Part shown: one piece after another, positions 45,669-55,316 of the stretch
Position numbering within the stretch: the stretch's first letter is position 1
Layout of the letters: each line of letters opens with the position of its first letter
The notes under the pieces: model-generated
What the model saw: only the letters and a program-made list of their open reading frames with translations
Databases searched by the model: none
What the model was told of the DNA's origin: nothing
From: Gonatopus flavifemur
Taxonomy: Eukaryota; Arthropoda; Insecta; Hymenoptera; Dryinidae
DNA length: 64,000 nucleotides
Assembly (NCBI GenBank): GCA_018340375.1
Contig: JAFFJZ010000002.1
Coordinates: 16,944,001-17,008,000 of the forward strand
Direction of reading: 5' to 3'
Made by a program: the position numbers and the translations under genes

Positions 45669-47787
45669 TATTCACAAGCACATGAATACAATTACATGAA
45701 TAAATTAAACAATAAAACGAACTCTACCAAGATTGCACAACTTCTGAAACGTTTGATTCGCCAAAAATTCGAATAGAGAGATTTCTATTGGGGTAAGAAT
45801 TAACATGGAGGCAATGTTCCATTCGGTGTACTTGAACTCACAGTTGAATCAAAGAAAATCGCATTTTGCGAACAATCTGTTGATAAATGTCTTCGAATTT
45901 ATCATTCTCATAAATATGAATTTTTATTGAATTATTGTACAAGCATTTGGACTGCCCACAAACAAAATTTGGAACGACTGATGATTATTCAAGAATGTAT
46001 GTTAGTTGACGTATTTTGAAAAACACCTTCCACACATAACAGTTTCAATAAATAAATATTTGAACATTATTTATACCTTTGCTAATTAAAAAATTAAAAT
46101 TTAATTGTTCAGAAGGGAGCCTTGGCTAATAAATTATCTACATTTTTTAAACATGAATCGAAAGGAATTATTCTAATTTGATTAATTATACACATAAAAT
46201 CTCTCATTTGATTAATTATATATAAACATGCCTCAAAGCGATACCATGATTGCTGATCCGAATTTTCACGTGTTTAATTGATTAAACAAATTGTTATCAG
46301 AATATCACAAATTTATACTATAATAAAAAAGTCATTTTAGATGATTCTAAAACATCGATTAATGATCATTACGCAAACAAATCATGAATCACCGCATGGT
46401 TATCCGTTCCAAACGATTTTACTGTACTTCCAATTGAAAGGAGATCGTGTTTTTTCATATCCAATGATGAAATAGCGAGTTCTGTGATAAGATTGTCTAT
46501 AGGTAGATATATATTCATTTGTAGTATTTAGGGAGACGCCAGTTTCGCGTTATTTACAAAAGCTCAAGAGACTTATGATTCTCACGAGATTGCGTATCAT
46601 CGTTCAACACAGGGTAATATATTTAAAGAGTTTCACTGCACAATCTTCGCGTGTACGTGTGAGTGTGTAAACGCTCGCGTGTGATGCCCTCCCTCAGATA
46701 TTAATGGAATAGAGATAGAGACGCTAACGATGCTCAAGAACTTGAGGATAGACGCATGCTTCTTTTCGTGATTTAGAAATTCAGAAATAACGAGATTCCA
46801 GTCCAATAAAACGTTGTCCCCCTTACATAAAAAACAAGTCACGCACAGCGATACCGTCTTGAGAGATTAAAAATACTCTTGTCAAAACATTCATTTCATA
46901 TACTTCTCTTTTTTTTTTGTACCGTAATGTGTTTGTGATTCAATAATTGCTCTTATCGCGTTCGATGTTTTAACGATTCTATGAGAAGTTTCGGTGCTGG
47001 GTTATCAAAATTTTTGGAACATTATATCGAATTTTCGTTTGGATAGTATTGAATATGGAGTTTTACAACGTTTTATATCTGATGAACTTGAGAATGATAA
47101 AACATTTATTCACGGGAAGAATTATAACGTTTTATGAGCGTGATGTAGAATTAGTAATCGTGTAACACAAATATAGCGGCAACGAGTATCATTGCTATCC
47201 AAGATGCGTCGCGAACCTTTAATGTTTGCGATACATATGTGAGTAATGCATTTGCGGTTGAACATAATATCTCGAGACTTTATCCACACTTCGAGTCAAG
47301 AACGTATTAAATTGATGATAAATTTATAATTTAAAATGTAAATATAATAAAATACCAATCGAATACTCTTACGGCTCTGTTATCAAGTGACCCGTAAACA
47401 TTTGTGTTCAGGAATACTTTTCAAACCAGTTCGATCAGTCATACTCCCACCCTGTATCCATTTTGGCCCCATCCTGGCCCAGTGTGGATTTCATTATTGC
47501 CCATACATGCTAGGGCCTGAACACTATCAAACGTTTGTTGGCGCGAATATGGGTCTTGCGGCAATTCTTTATCCATTATATCTGGATCCTATCCGGGTTT
47601 TGGGACTAGATATTGTTCCAAATCCTGAATGAAACCCGAACAAAGAACTGGGGAAATTCTATTCGAATTCAATCCGGTATTTTTCACTTTCATCGATATT
47701 TTTCGAAGAAAATTAGTCGAGTTTTATATTGAATTACACAGAGGAAAATTTGCTATAAACTTTACCTCTTGGCCGATAAATATGGGG
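45669..47787. other. No gene seen
   Basis: Mostly AT-rich unique sequence. At 47387-47640 a GC-intermediate stretch with an 81-codon frame contains CCATCCTGGCCCAG and CCTATCCGGG words and resembles a word element more than a gene; its ends were not found. Confidence 0.4.
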
Positions 47788-48360
47788 CAGGGCATATTCT
47801 AAGAAAGTTTATGAACTAACCGAAACGCTGGACATTCGATTTTTAAAAAAAAAACAAGGAAAACCTTTGTGTGACGAGTACTTCCTTAATTTCACCTTTG
47901 GCATGAAGCCTTATTCTTTTAGAATTAATATCGCTTTTGAACTCACTATACCCCTTGATATGAAGCGAAGGGCTCATTCTGTAACAGCCCTGGTTGAAAA
48001 AATCCATAGAATCTGACGAAATTAAATTTAATGGGATTTAGTCAGAATATTGTGCAAGGTTCAATCAAAATCACATTGAAAAAATACACTAACCTGATTA
48101 AAACTCATTGAAAATGATTGAATAGGATTTGGTTGGAACATTGTGCAAGGTTCAATCAGATTTGGCGAGAATCAATCGGTTCGTTCGACCAGGAAGTGCA
48201 ATATTGGATACTCGATTGAAAAAATTCAACAGAAAGAGGACAAAATTCAACTAAAACTTGGATCATTTTTTAAGAACTAACCGTTTTTACGTTTTAGAGC
48301 TGATCGTTTTTTTTCCAGAACTAACCTTTTGGTAAGAACTGACCCTTAAAATATGCCCTG
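47788..48360. mobile_element. hAT-like element, CAGGGCATATT end, 8 bp TSD
   Basis: ATATGGGG occurs exactly on both sides (47780-47787 and 48361-48368). The left CAGGGCATATTCTAAG and the right CTTAAAATATGCCCTG are inverted. AAGTTTATGAACTAACC and GGTAAGAACTGACC pair further in. The exact 8 bp duplication and CAGGG tip point to the hAT superfamily. Another element is nested at 47988-48194. Confidence 0.88.
47988..48194. mobile_element. CCCTGGTTGAAAAAATCC element, TSD AG
   Basis: The left CCCTGGTTGAAAAAATCC and the right CGGTTCGTTCGACCAGG are inverted, and AG flanks both if the last G of the right end changed to A. ATTTAGTCAGAATATTGTGC and GGTTCAATCA words recur. Related to 32637-32874 and nested in the hAT-like element. 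Confidence 0.7.
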
Positions 48361-48421
48361 ATATGGGGATGACATTAAATTGCTGTAATTTATACCGCAA
48401 TATTCATTAGATTTATCGCAA

Positions 48422-49133
48422 CCCTGTTGAAAAATCCCAGCTGGGTTCCAGCTAGGTCCGACCATGATGGGTAGGACTAGTAGGAATTTGGTTACATGGT
48501 TGAACCATGTAAGGTAGGACCATTCTGCGTAGGATCAACCTACAGGGGATCAGGTTGGTTCCACCTAGGCTGGTACTACCTAATATGAGGCTACCTACAG
48601 TACTATCCAGTCCTAGTATCAATTTGAGGCATTAAATGCTTGATATGGCCTCAGATAGTGATAATAGAATCTTGGATATTCCAGTAGATCAGCACTCTTG
48701 TACGATTTATCCAGAGACAAACACTTCTGCAATTAGGCAGATTTTACGATTCGGTCATAAGACTTTCAGGCTTTTTGCACTCACAATACATCCACATTTA
48801 TTGATATTTTTCTTATCACGTTCTTCAATTAATCCTGGTATAAAAAACGTTCATCATGTTGGTTTTTCAAAATCACTCTGATACCAGTGCACTTGAAATG
48901 AATCAAGTTTGAGTTGGTAAAATTGGAATCAGGCCAGTCTAGCTGGAACTAAGTTGATCCTATATTGGTTGTTAAGTCAGCCGATATGGCCTGTAACTAG
49001 TACCAGTTGCAAGCAAGTTGGTCGCATATTGGACAAACCATCATGGTCTGTAACTGGCACCAGTTGGTACCAAGTCGGTCCAACTGGTACCCAGTTGGTC
49101 CAGCTGGGACCATGCTGGGTTTTTTCAACAGGG
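48422..49133. mobile_element. CCCTGTTGAAAAATCCCAGC element with CCAGCTGG word, TSD AA
   Basis: The ends CCCTGTTGAAAAATCCCAGC and GCTGGGTTTTTTCAACAGGG are inverted and flanked by AA. Both halves consist of GGTAGGACC, CCAGCTAGG, CCAGTTGGTACC and CAGCTGGGAC words, giving a much higher GC content than the surroundings. A stretch at about 48620-48890 lacks the words and may be a separate insertion. The open frames here follow from the word pattern. Confidence 0.8.
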
Positions 49134-49301
49134 AATTTATGCACGGAAAAAATGATATAGTTAGGATGACTAAAAACAATTGGCTATTGATTCATTCATG
49201 AGATTTCCAGGTGTTTTTATGAATTTGATTAGAAATAAAGAAGACATCCCGTAGGAAAAATTTCCTAGACGTTTTCTTAGACTTTTTACGGAGTAAAATC
49301 T

Positions 49302-49410
49302 ATACGAAGAAAAATGCAGTTCGAGAATACAGTAATCTTTAATAGAAAATCGGAGAATATTTCTTAAAATCTGTGAATATTTGTTAAGATCTGAGAGTAT
49401 TTCTTGAGTT
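49302..49410. mobile_element. Half copy of CACGGAGAAAAATGC family
   Basis: GAAGAAAAATGCAGTTCGAG and AATACAGTAATCTTTAATAG match the left arm of the 17014 element. No right arm is present, so it is a truncated copy. Confidence 0.7.
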
Positions 49411-49972
49411 CGTATGTGAGTTACAAACCTAATTAAATTATAGTGTAGTTCTGATTGCAATCATTGGAATATTTCAATTTGATTTTGAATATTTCTGAAC
49501 CAACATTATTACCTCACATGAGAAAAGTAAAGCTGGAATATACTTCTTTGTGAATTGAAAATTTGTATTCATGAATATAATTTATGGAAAATGTGAAAGA
49601 AAACCTGTCTTTGTATTTTTATACCCTGAGTTCTTTTAAGGAACCTGAATGAATCTGATTTGTAATTGCAGATAGAAAATCAACGTGTTCATGATTATTC
49701 CAAAGCAATATTCCTTGATACAAACGTTTCATTGGCTCTGTTTGTGCCGTTTGTGGTTTCGGTTTCAACCTAATTTAAACTTCATTTGATTCATTTTGTT
49801 GAACGTAATAATTATACAAAAACCATCCAAGCCTCAATGTTGGAGTTTAAAGAATTATTTTTTACCAGAAACTATGCATCACGAAGTGTAATATTCAATG
49901 AAACGAAATCATCACTTGGGATTCTGATTCTTTTGCGCGACATATATTATATTATGCACAGCAATCATATAC
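49411..49972. other. No feature seen
   Basis: AT-rich sequence with short frames only. Confidence 0.45.
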
Positions 49973-50120
49973 GGTAGTATAGGCGCGTGGTTAGGGTGTT
50001 AGGCTCTAGATAGGTAGAATTAGGTAGGTGTAGGCAAGTTCGAATCTCGGTTCCGACACGATCAATTTGATCAACACTTCACGATTGTGTCTTCGATTAC
50101 TGTGAAGTTTCTATCATCAG
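49973..50120 (+). mobile_element. tRNA-derived SINE-like copy
   Basis: GGCGCGTGGTTAGGG near 49982 resembles an A box, and AGTTCGAATCTC at about 50038 fits a B box. The intervening TAGGTAGAATTAGGTAGG recalls the 41938 copy. No clover-leaf closes, so it is a SINE or tRNA pseudogene rather than a working tRNA. Confidence 0.6.
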
Positions 50121-50212
50121 CCAAAATCACGTTGAAAAACTTTTTTTATTTCAACGTGAAAAAATACTTTCGCTGCATTCTTTTTTCTGATTCATTATTC
50201 ACCAACATTTAT

Positions 50213-50480
50213 ATATGAAAAAAAAGCGAAAAATCGAGTTTTTGCTGCGGAATCTCATCACCACTCGTTTAGTCCCCACAACCAAATGCTCGAGGGTGAA
50301 TGAATGCCTCTAAAAACGTTTGCTTTCCATAACCAACTGGAAGTTGTACCTTGAAGTAAGTGAGCGTATACTATTTGATTTGGTTCTCACAACCAAGCAT
50401 TTGGCTGAGCCAAATATAGCCCAACGTATTTGGTTGTAGAAACCAAATTCCAGTATACCATAACCATACATTCTTTTCCG
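50213..50480. mobile_element. Element with GGTTnnAACC word, CCGTG right end
   Basis: The right end is ACATTCTTTTCCGTG followed by TG. The interior repeats CACAACCAAATG, TTTGGTTGTAGAAACCAAAT and CATAACCAACTG in both orientations. The left end is unclear; a weak candidate is TATGAAAAAAAAGCG at about 50214. Confidence 0.5.
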
Positions 50481-50897
50481 TGTGTGACCACTGCAGCAAA
50501 TTTTCATTTTTACCAGAGACTTTGGTTGGTTGAACAGGAATTTCGGTATATTTCACAGCAATTCAATGCTGTACCTATGATTACAGCAATTTCCTCTCTG
50601 TGTATATAGAATGTCGATCGCAACTTAACACGAATTGTATAAAAAATATCGCCAACTAATATCTAGTTCCAAAACTTGGATAGAATCAAATCAAGAATCG
50701 CCGCAAAACCCGCATTCGTACCCGGACACTTCCGGGTAAGGTCTATCCAGAGTTTGTTCGGGTTTTATTTGGATGTCTCGTTATCAGGGTTCCTGATTGC
50801 ATTCGAATAACTGTACTTCTGTTGGAAGGGGCCGTAGAAATGATATTCCATAGAGTCTTGTTGGGTCCTCACGAAATATCCAATCTACCTGATAATA
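50481..50897. other. No gene seen; AGCAATTnnnGCTGT words
   Basis: CAGCAATTCAATGCTG and TTACAGCAATTTCC words lead to a CTCTCTGTG end near 50600, perhaps the right side of another CACnG element. GC-intermediate CGGGTAAGG and GTTCGGG words follow to about 50830. No boundaries could be set. Confidence 0.35.
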
Positions 50898-51237
50898 CAC
50901 TGTAAGGAATACATGTAAAATTACATGCAACGAGTTCACCTAGCTTGTTCATGTGAAGTGCATTCCCACTACAATATTGGCAGTCTTTTTACCCTGTATG
51001 TCATCTGTAATTCCACATAAACGCTATGATGGCAATAACTAAGGATGACAAGGACTAAGTACTGGTAAAATAAAATTATATCCACATATCAATGTAAAGT
51101 TGGATGTGTGAATCCACTGGTGTGTGCAGTTGGTAATTTTCTACATTAATCTGTATCATATAATTTTACTGATACCGTACAGGTAAATCCTGTTGCCATT
51201 GACATTGGGTAAAATTGCTATCAACATTTTTCAAGTG
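50898..51237. mobile_element. CACTGTAAGG element with TTACA/TGTAA word, TSD TA
   Basis: The left CACTGTAAGGAATACATG and the right CAACATTTTTCAAGTG are weakly inverted, and TA flanks both. TACATGTAAAATTACATG, ACTGGTAAAAT and GGTAAAATTGC words recur. The right end is the weaker one. Confidence 0.5.
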
Positions 51238-52031
51238 TACTTCTTAGTCGGGTAAAAATTTCGCGTGCACTCACGATTGCTTCTTCCCTCGAAAGAAGTT
51301 ACCTCTACCATTTAATTTGAAATGTATATGCAAAAAGACCTCATTCCTCACATCTCTATTATTCATGTGTATCAAACGTTGTGGCCAGCTTCGTGTATTC
51401 GTTTTTTAAAAAGAACTCGTTTGACATCAGTGATGTACAACAGTGAAACTTCACCCCAATCCAGAGGTTAGGTTGGTCAGGCCTGCAGGTCGACGCATGC
51501 CGAAGGTTCATAAAAACCCCCGGTTGTAGGAAGTACTTTAATCCCTTGTCCAAAGAAATCAACGTGTTTCGTAGGAAAAGTGAAATGATTCACGAAGTAG
51601 CGAACCATTCTGAGAACACAAATATCTTTATTTCTGGATAAAAGGGAATTTCCTTCGTGAAACTAGTCCATACACGAGCCGTGTATTGTACGCGCATAAA
51701 TGCTCAGAATAAGATATGTTTCACGCATGACTCATTTTCAGCCTCTTTACGTGACTTTTACATATTTGTCAAAAAAGCCCGAGAGAATGCTTCTTTTCCC
51801 TCCTGCCTCTGTGTAGAATGATTGGGTGGAAATGGTGGACCAATTATTCGAAATATTATGTGAAAGAACGGAGGTTCCGCTTACACAGAATCGAACAGAT
51901 CTTCGAAGAGAATTATTCGCGTTTTCCTTTGAAGAATATATTCAGACTTGGTCAATAAAAATCGCTTGGGCTCCAAGAGATCCATGTTTTGTGGTATTTG
52001 ACACTATATGAATTTATCTAAATGATAAATG
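51238..52031. other. No gene seen; a vector-polylinker-like 14-mer
   Basis: Unremarkable sequence apart from GCCTGCAGGTCGAC at 51481-51494, which matches part of the pUC/M13 polylinker but without vector flanks. Confidence 0.4.
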
Positions 52032-52182
52032 CCTTGCTTGAAGAATCTCATTGATCCGATCGATTTTCATTGATTCTGATGCGGAATACTGATTCAAACC
52101 CATTGAGAATCAATTTTTAATGGGTTTGAATCGATTTTCTGCATCGGCATCAATCAGAAGCAATGATATTCTTCAAGCAGCG
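52032..52182. mobile_element. CCCTGCTTGAAGAATC element copy 2
   Basis: The left CCTTGCTTGAAGAATCTCAT and the right GATATTCTTCAAGCAGCG are inverted. AAACCCATTGAGAATCAATT and ATGGGTTTGAATCGATT pair inside, as in copy 1 at 45540. The terminal triplets are eroded and no duplication can be read. Confidence 0.7.
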
Positions 52183-52243
52183 TCAAAAATTCAGTCTCCC
52201 GGAATTTTATCATTATTTTATTCATTCTAACAATTCAAAGCAA

Positions 52244-52492
52244 CCCATACAGCATAAAAGTCCCCGCAAAGAGGTCCCGTTATGACAGTAAACATGAATT
52301 CAATATGAATAGTTTGAATTCAAAATGAACTCTCGATAAATAACTTAATTTTCAGAAAGAATTCATAAAGAACTATTCATGCATTCAACATGTATGCATT
52401 TTGAATTCATTTTTACTGTCATAACGGGGACTGTTCAAGAAGTTCTTTCAGAAGTTTTTGTGAATTCAAAATGATCATTTGTGCTGTCTGGG
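52244..52492 (+). mobile_element. CCCATACAGCAT family, intact copy, TSD AA
   Basis: The ends CCATACAGCATAAAAGTCCC (first C at 52244) and CATTTGTGCTGTCTGGG are inverted and flanked by AA. It aligns with 28941-29222 (reversed) and with both halves of 32446-32915, serving as the reference empty site for the insertion in the latter. Confidence 0.88.
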
Positions 52493-54099
52493 AATCTATC
52501 ACCAATCCAGAAATAATGGAATATTTTTGCCTTATCAAGAAAATTACAAGGTAATATGGAATATTTTTTTTCAGAATGTAGATGCAATTGATTTTTATTC
52601 CTTTATGTACATACGTGCGTAGCATAAAGCTGGAACACAAATGATTCGTACTCAATACCGGCAATGTGTGTGAATAATTCAATGAATGCTAATATCTATA
52701 GGTGGAAAAAGATACTGCGTATGACCTACTTCTTAAAATACTTCAAACTGTACTGGAGTTTCATTATGATAATTTTTACCTCTAATTTACTAACTTGCCA
52801 AATAATTCATTTGCAATATCATATTTTTGTTGGAAAGATGGAATACGCATGAGCGAAAACCGATGATGATGTATCGATTACTTTTTAATGTGAATCTCTC
52901 GTTTTTGTTCACAATTTTCCATACTATTCCATATTGAAAAGCGTTGCATAATTCTCAATTCATTTACGAACGAGAGAATGAATGATAATACAATTTTTCA
53001 AGGAGCTGAAATACTTTCCAATACATGAGAGTATGTAAAACAATTCCAAGCATTTCAATGAATTTACCAGAATGATAAAAATTTGGATCATCCACGAAGA
53101 AATTCATAAAAATAAATCCTCGTTCCTTTCCACGCATTATATTTTCTAAGAAATTTTCTCTGTATTCGAAGAATGAAATTTTCTCTAGACCGTCACACAC
53201 CAGTGTATTCACCTTACTTCCACTGAGTGGAAGATATTTTTTGGCACCTACTGGTCAGGAATTTCTAGGTTATATTTAAAGACGTGTCTCCGCTTTTGTC
53301 TGGTCACCAATGAACACAGAGGCACTCTGAGCTAGCTTCACTTATCTACTCAACCCTCACTTTTCCACGGACCTTTCATCATTCGTCATTCACGCACTTA
53401 CTTGTCCTTGGGTAAAAGTTCTTCTCCTTTTCGTTCCTTTTTTTCGGGTTTGCAAGAATTGCACACGGGATGAGACGGACGAAAATATATGAAAAAAAGA
53501 AGGTGGAGTAGGAAAAAGAGAGAACAGACAAAGGGCGATACAAAGGGTGCCAGCTCATAATACCTACCTACCCTTTCTACACATCTAAACCAACTAACCT
53601 CTTACTCATCTACCCTCGATAACATCGCTCTCTAGTACCGGTTTGCCATGTCGACAATTTACGGTCCTTTTGTCTCAAGGATCCATCCTGCAGCGTATAA
53701 AGAGAAGCAAAATGGGAGAATACTCCTACATATAAGCGAAGGAACCTTGATGGAGTTTCTGCGGAATGATCGGGCTACGATCAGTATCCGTTTAATATTA
53801 AAGCGACGGTTTGTTGCTTTGTTTTGGAACAGAGGAAACCAGAAATTACAGGAAAAACAAGGAGAATGTAACGGATTAAATATATTTTTTGAGAGTTTAT
53901 CTTAGTCTTTCATTCGGGGGGTAACTTTGAAATCTATCTAGCAATCGAAACTACACGGAGGAAAATATTGCTTGAAGGGCAGTGAGTTCAATATCATAAC
54001 ATCTATCACAAAACAATTGTTGATATGAAATGATTTGTGATCGAGCTAAATTGTGTGATCGAGCAAAACCAGGGACTGTAACGTCATTCACTTTCGTTA
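52493..54099. other. No gene seen; one TATA-like site
   Basis: A TATATTTAAAG at 53271 has a GGTCAC initiator-like site about 35 bases on and is followed by pyrimidine-rich sequence, but no exon could be confirmed. An 85-codon + frame at 53648-53905 has no recognisable features. Confidence 0.35.
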
Positions 54100-54670
54100 C
54101 TCATTTTATATAAAAAATATATAATAATATATATATTGTACACAAATTATATATCTATCATATAGATTTTATATATAATGAGTGACAAAAGTGAATAACG
54201 TTCCAGTCCCTGCTTCAAACACAAATTGCGGGGTTTGAAAAAACCCGATCCCAGGCCGGTTTTTTTTACAATCAGGTCGATTTTTGGGGCTTTTCTGGAT
54301 TTTTTGGGTTTTACGTCTTTTTTGTAATTTGACATTTTGGTTATTATTATTATTAGGTTGATGTCCTTTATAGTTTTGATTAATTTCATAGCTCTGTTGA
54401 TTTGAAATCCGAATTGATTGTTCGTTCATACCACGGCCTCACATCCCATATAACACACGAAGAATTCTTTTTCAAGAATATGAATAGAATTCTTGCGGAA
54501 CTCTTTTCGAAGTTATGAATTCATAACATCAACGAGTTTTGCCGAAATTCTTTTTAGATCGTTTCATTACTCTCAAAGAACTCGTTAATGTCAGTAAACT
54601 AGAGTTCACTCTTTCGGAGTTCTTGATGAATTCCTCAGTTTGAAAAAAGCTCAACAAGAATTCTATTAAC
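54100..54670. repeat. AT palindrome tract and half of a CCC-ended element
   Basis: TATATAAAAAATATATAATA and ATTATATATCTATCATATAG tracts fill 54110-54180. From about 54443 CCCATATAACACACGAAG with AAGAATTCTTTTTC and GAACTCGTTAATG words looks like the left end and interior of a CCCAGACAGCAC-type element, but no GGG end was found. Confidence 0.45.
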
Positions 54671-55211
54671 ATTCTTAAAAAATATATTCATGAAAATGTA
54701 CATTTGATATGACAAGTGAAATATGTAATTGAAATTCTACAATTATACTTTATATTTCAATACAATATTGTTCTTTCAATGATCTCGAAATATTTTAATA
54801 CTACACATTAATTATATTCTATTTATGAACTATAAGATTGATTGGTTATCCTTTCTTGTAGTTATCCTTTGAATTTCACTTAAACCGCATTTGCTTCATT
54901 CAGAAGTCATTTCTTATGTCCATTATTATAAAGATGAATTTTGAATAATTCATTGTAATTGGAAATAACAGCTTCTTCGATACCTTTTTCACTTTCTTTC
55001 CGGTTTTTTTGGGGTTATTTCAAGAGGGCTTTTTCCAAAAAAAAAACCCAGTAGGTAAAGCTGGGCTGGATTATTTTGTTCAAACCCTGACAAATTGTGT
55101 ATCTTTGAATTGTTGTTTCGATAACTATGCTATCCTTCGTAGAGAAATTTCCAGAATTATATATGAGTTTCATTCAATTATATACAAATTATATACAATT
55201 TTGAAAATTTT
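54671..55211. other. No feature seen
   Basis: AT-rich sequence; near 55150 AATTATATA words of the palindromic AT family recur. Confidence 0.4.
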
Positions 55212-55316
55212 CCTAGAATTGTGACTATAATGTGACTCGATGTGATTTTATATAAAATTTTTATTGAAATTTGATACATAAAATTCCTTAAGTCACATTA
55301 TAGCCGCGATTCTAGG
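55212..55316. mobile_element. Small inverted-repeat element
   Basis: CCTAGAATTGTGACTATAAT at the left matches the reverse complement of the right side, CCTAGAATCGCGGCTATAAT, and both continue into GTGACT. ATATAAAATTTTTATTG lies between. 105 bp; the duplication is not clear. Confidence 0.6.

Noticed and set aside
47387..47632. 81-codon frame rich in proline and glycine
   Set aside because: Contains repeated CCATCCTGG/CCGGG-type words, so it looks like repeat-derived sequence.
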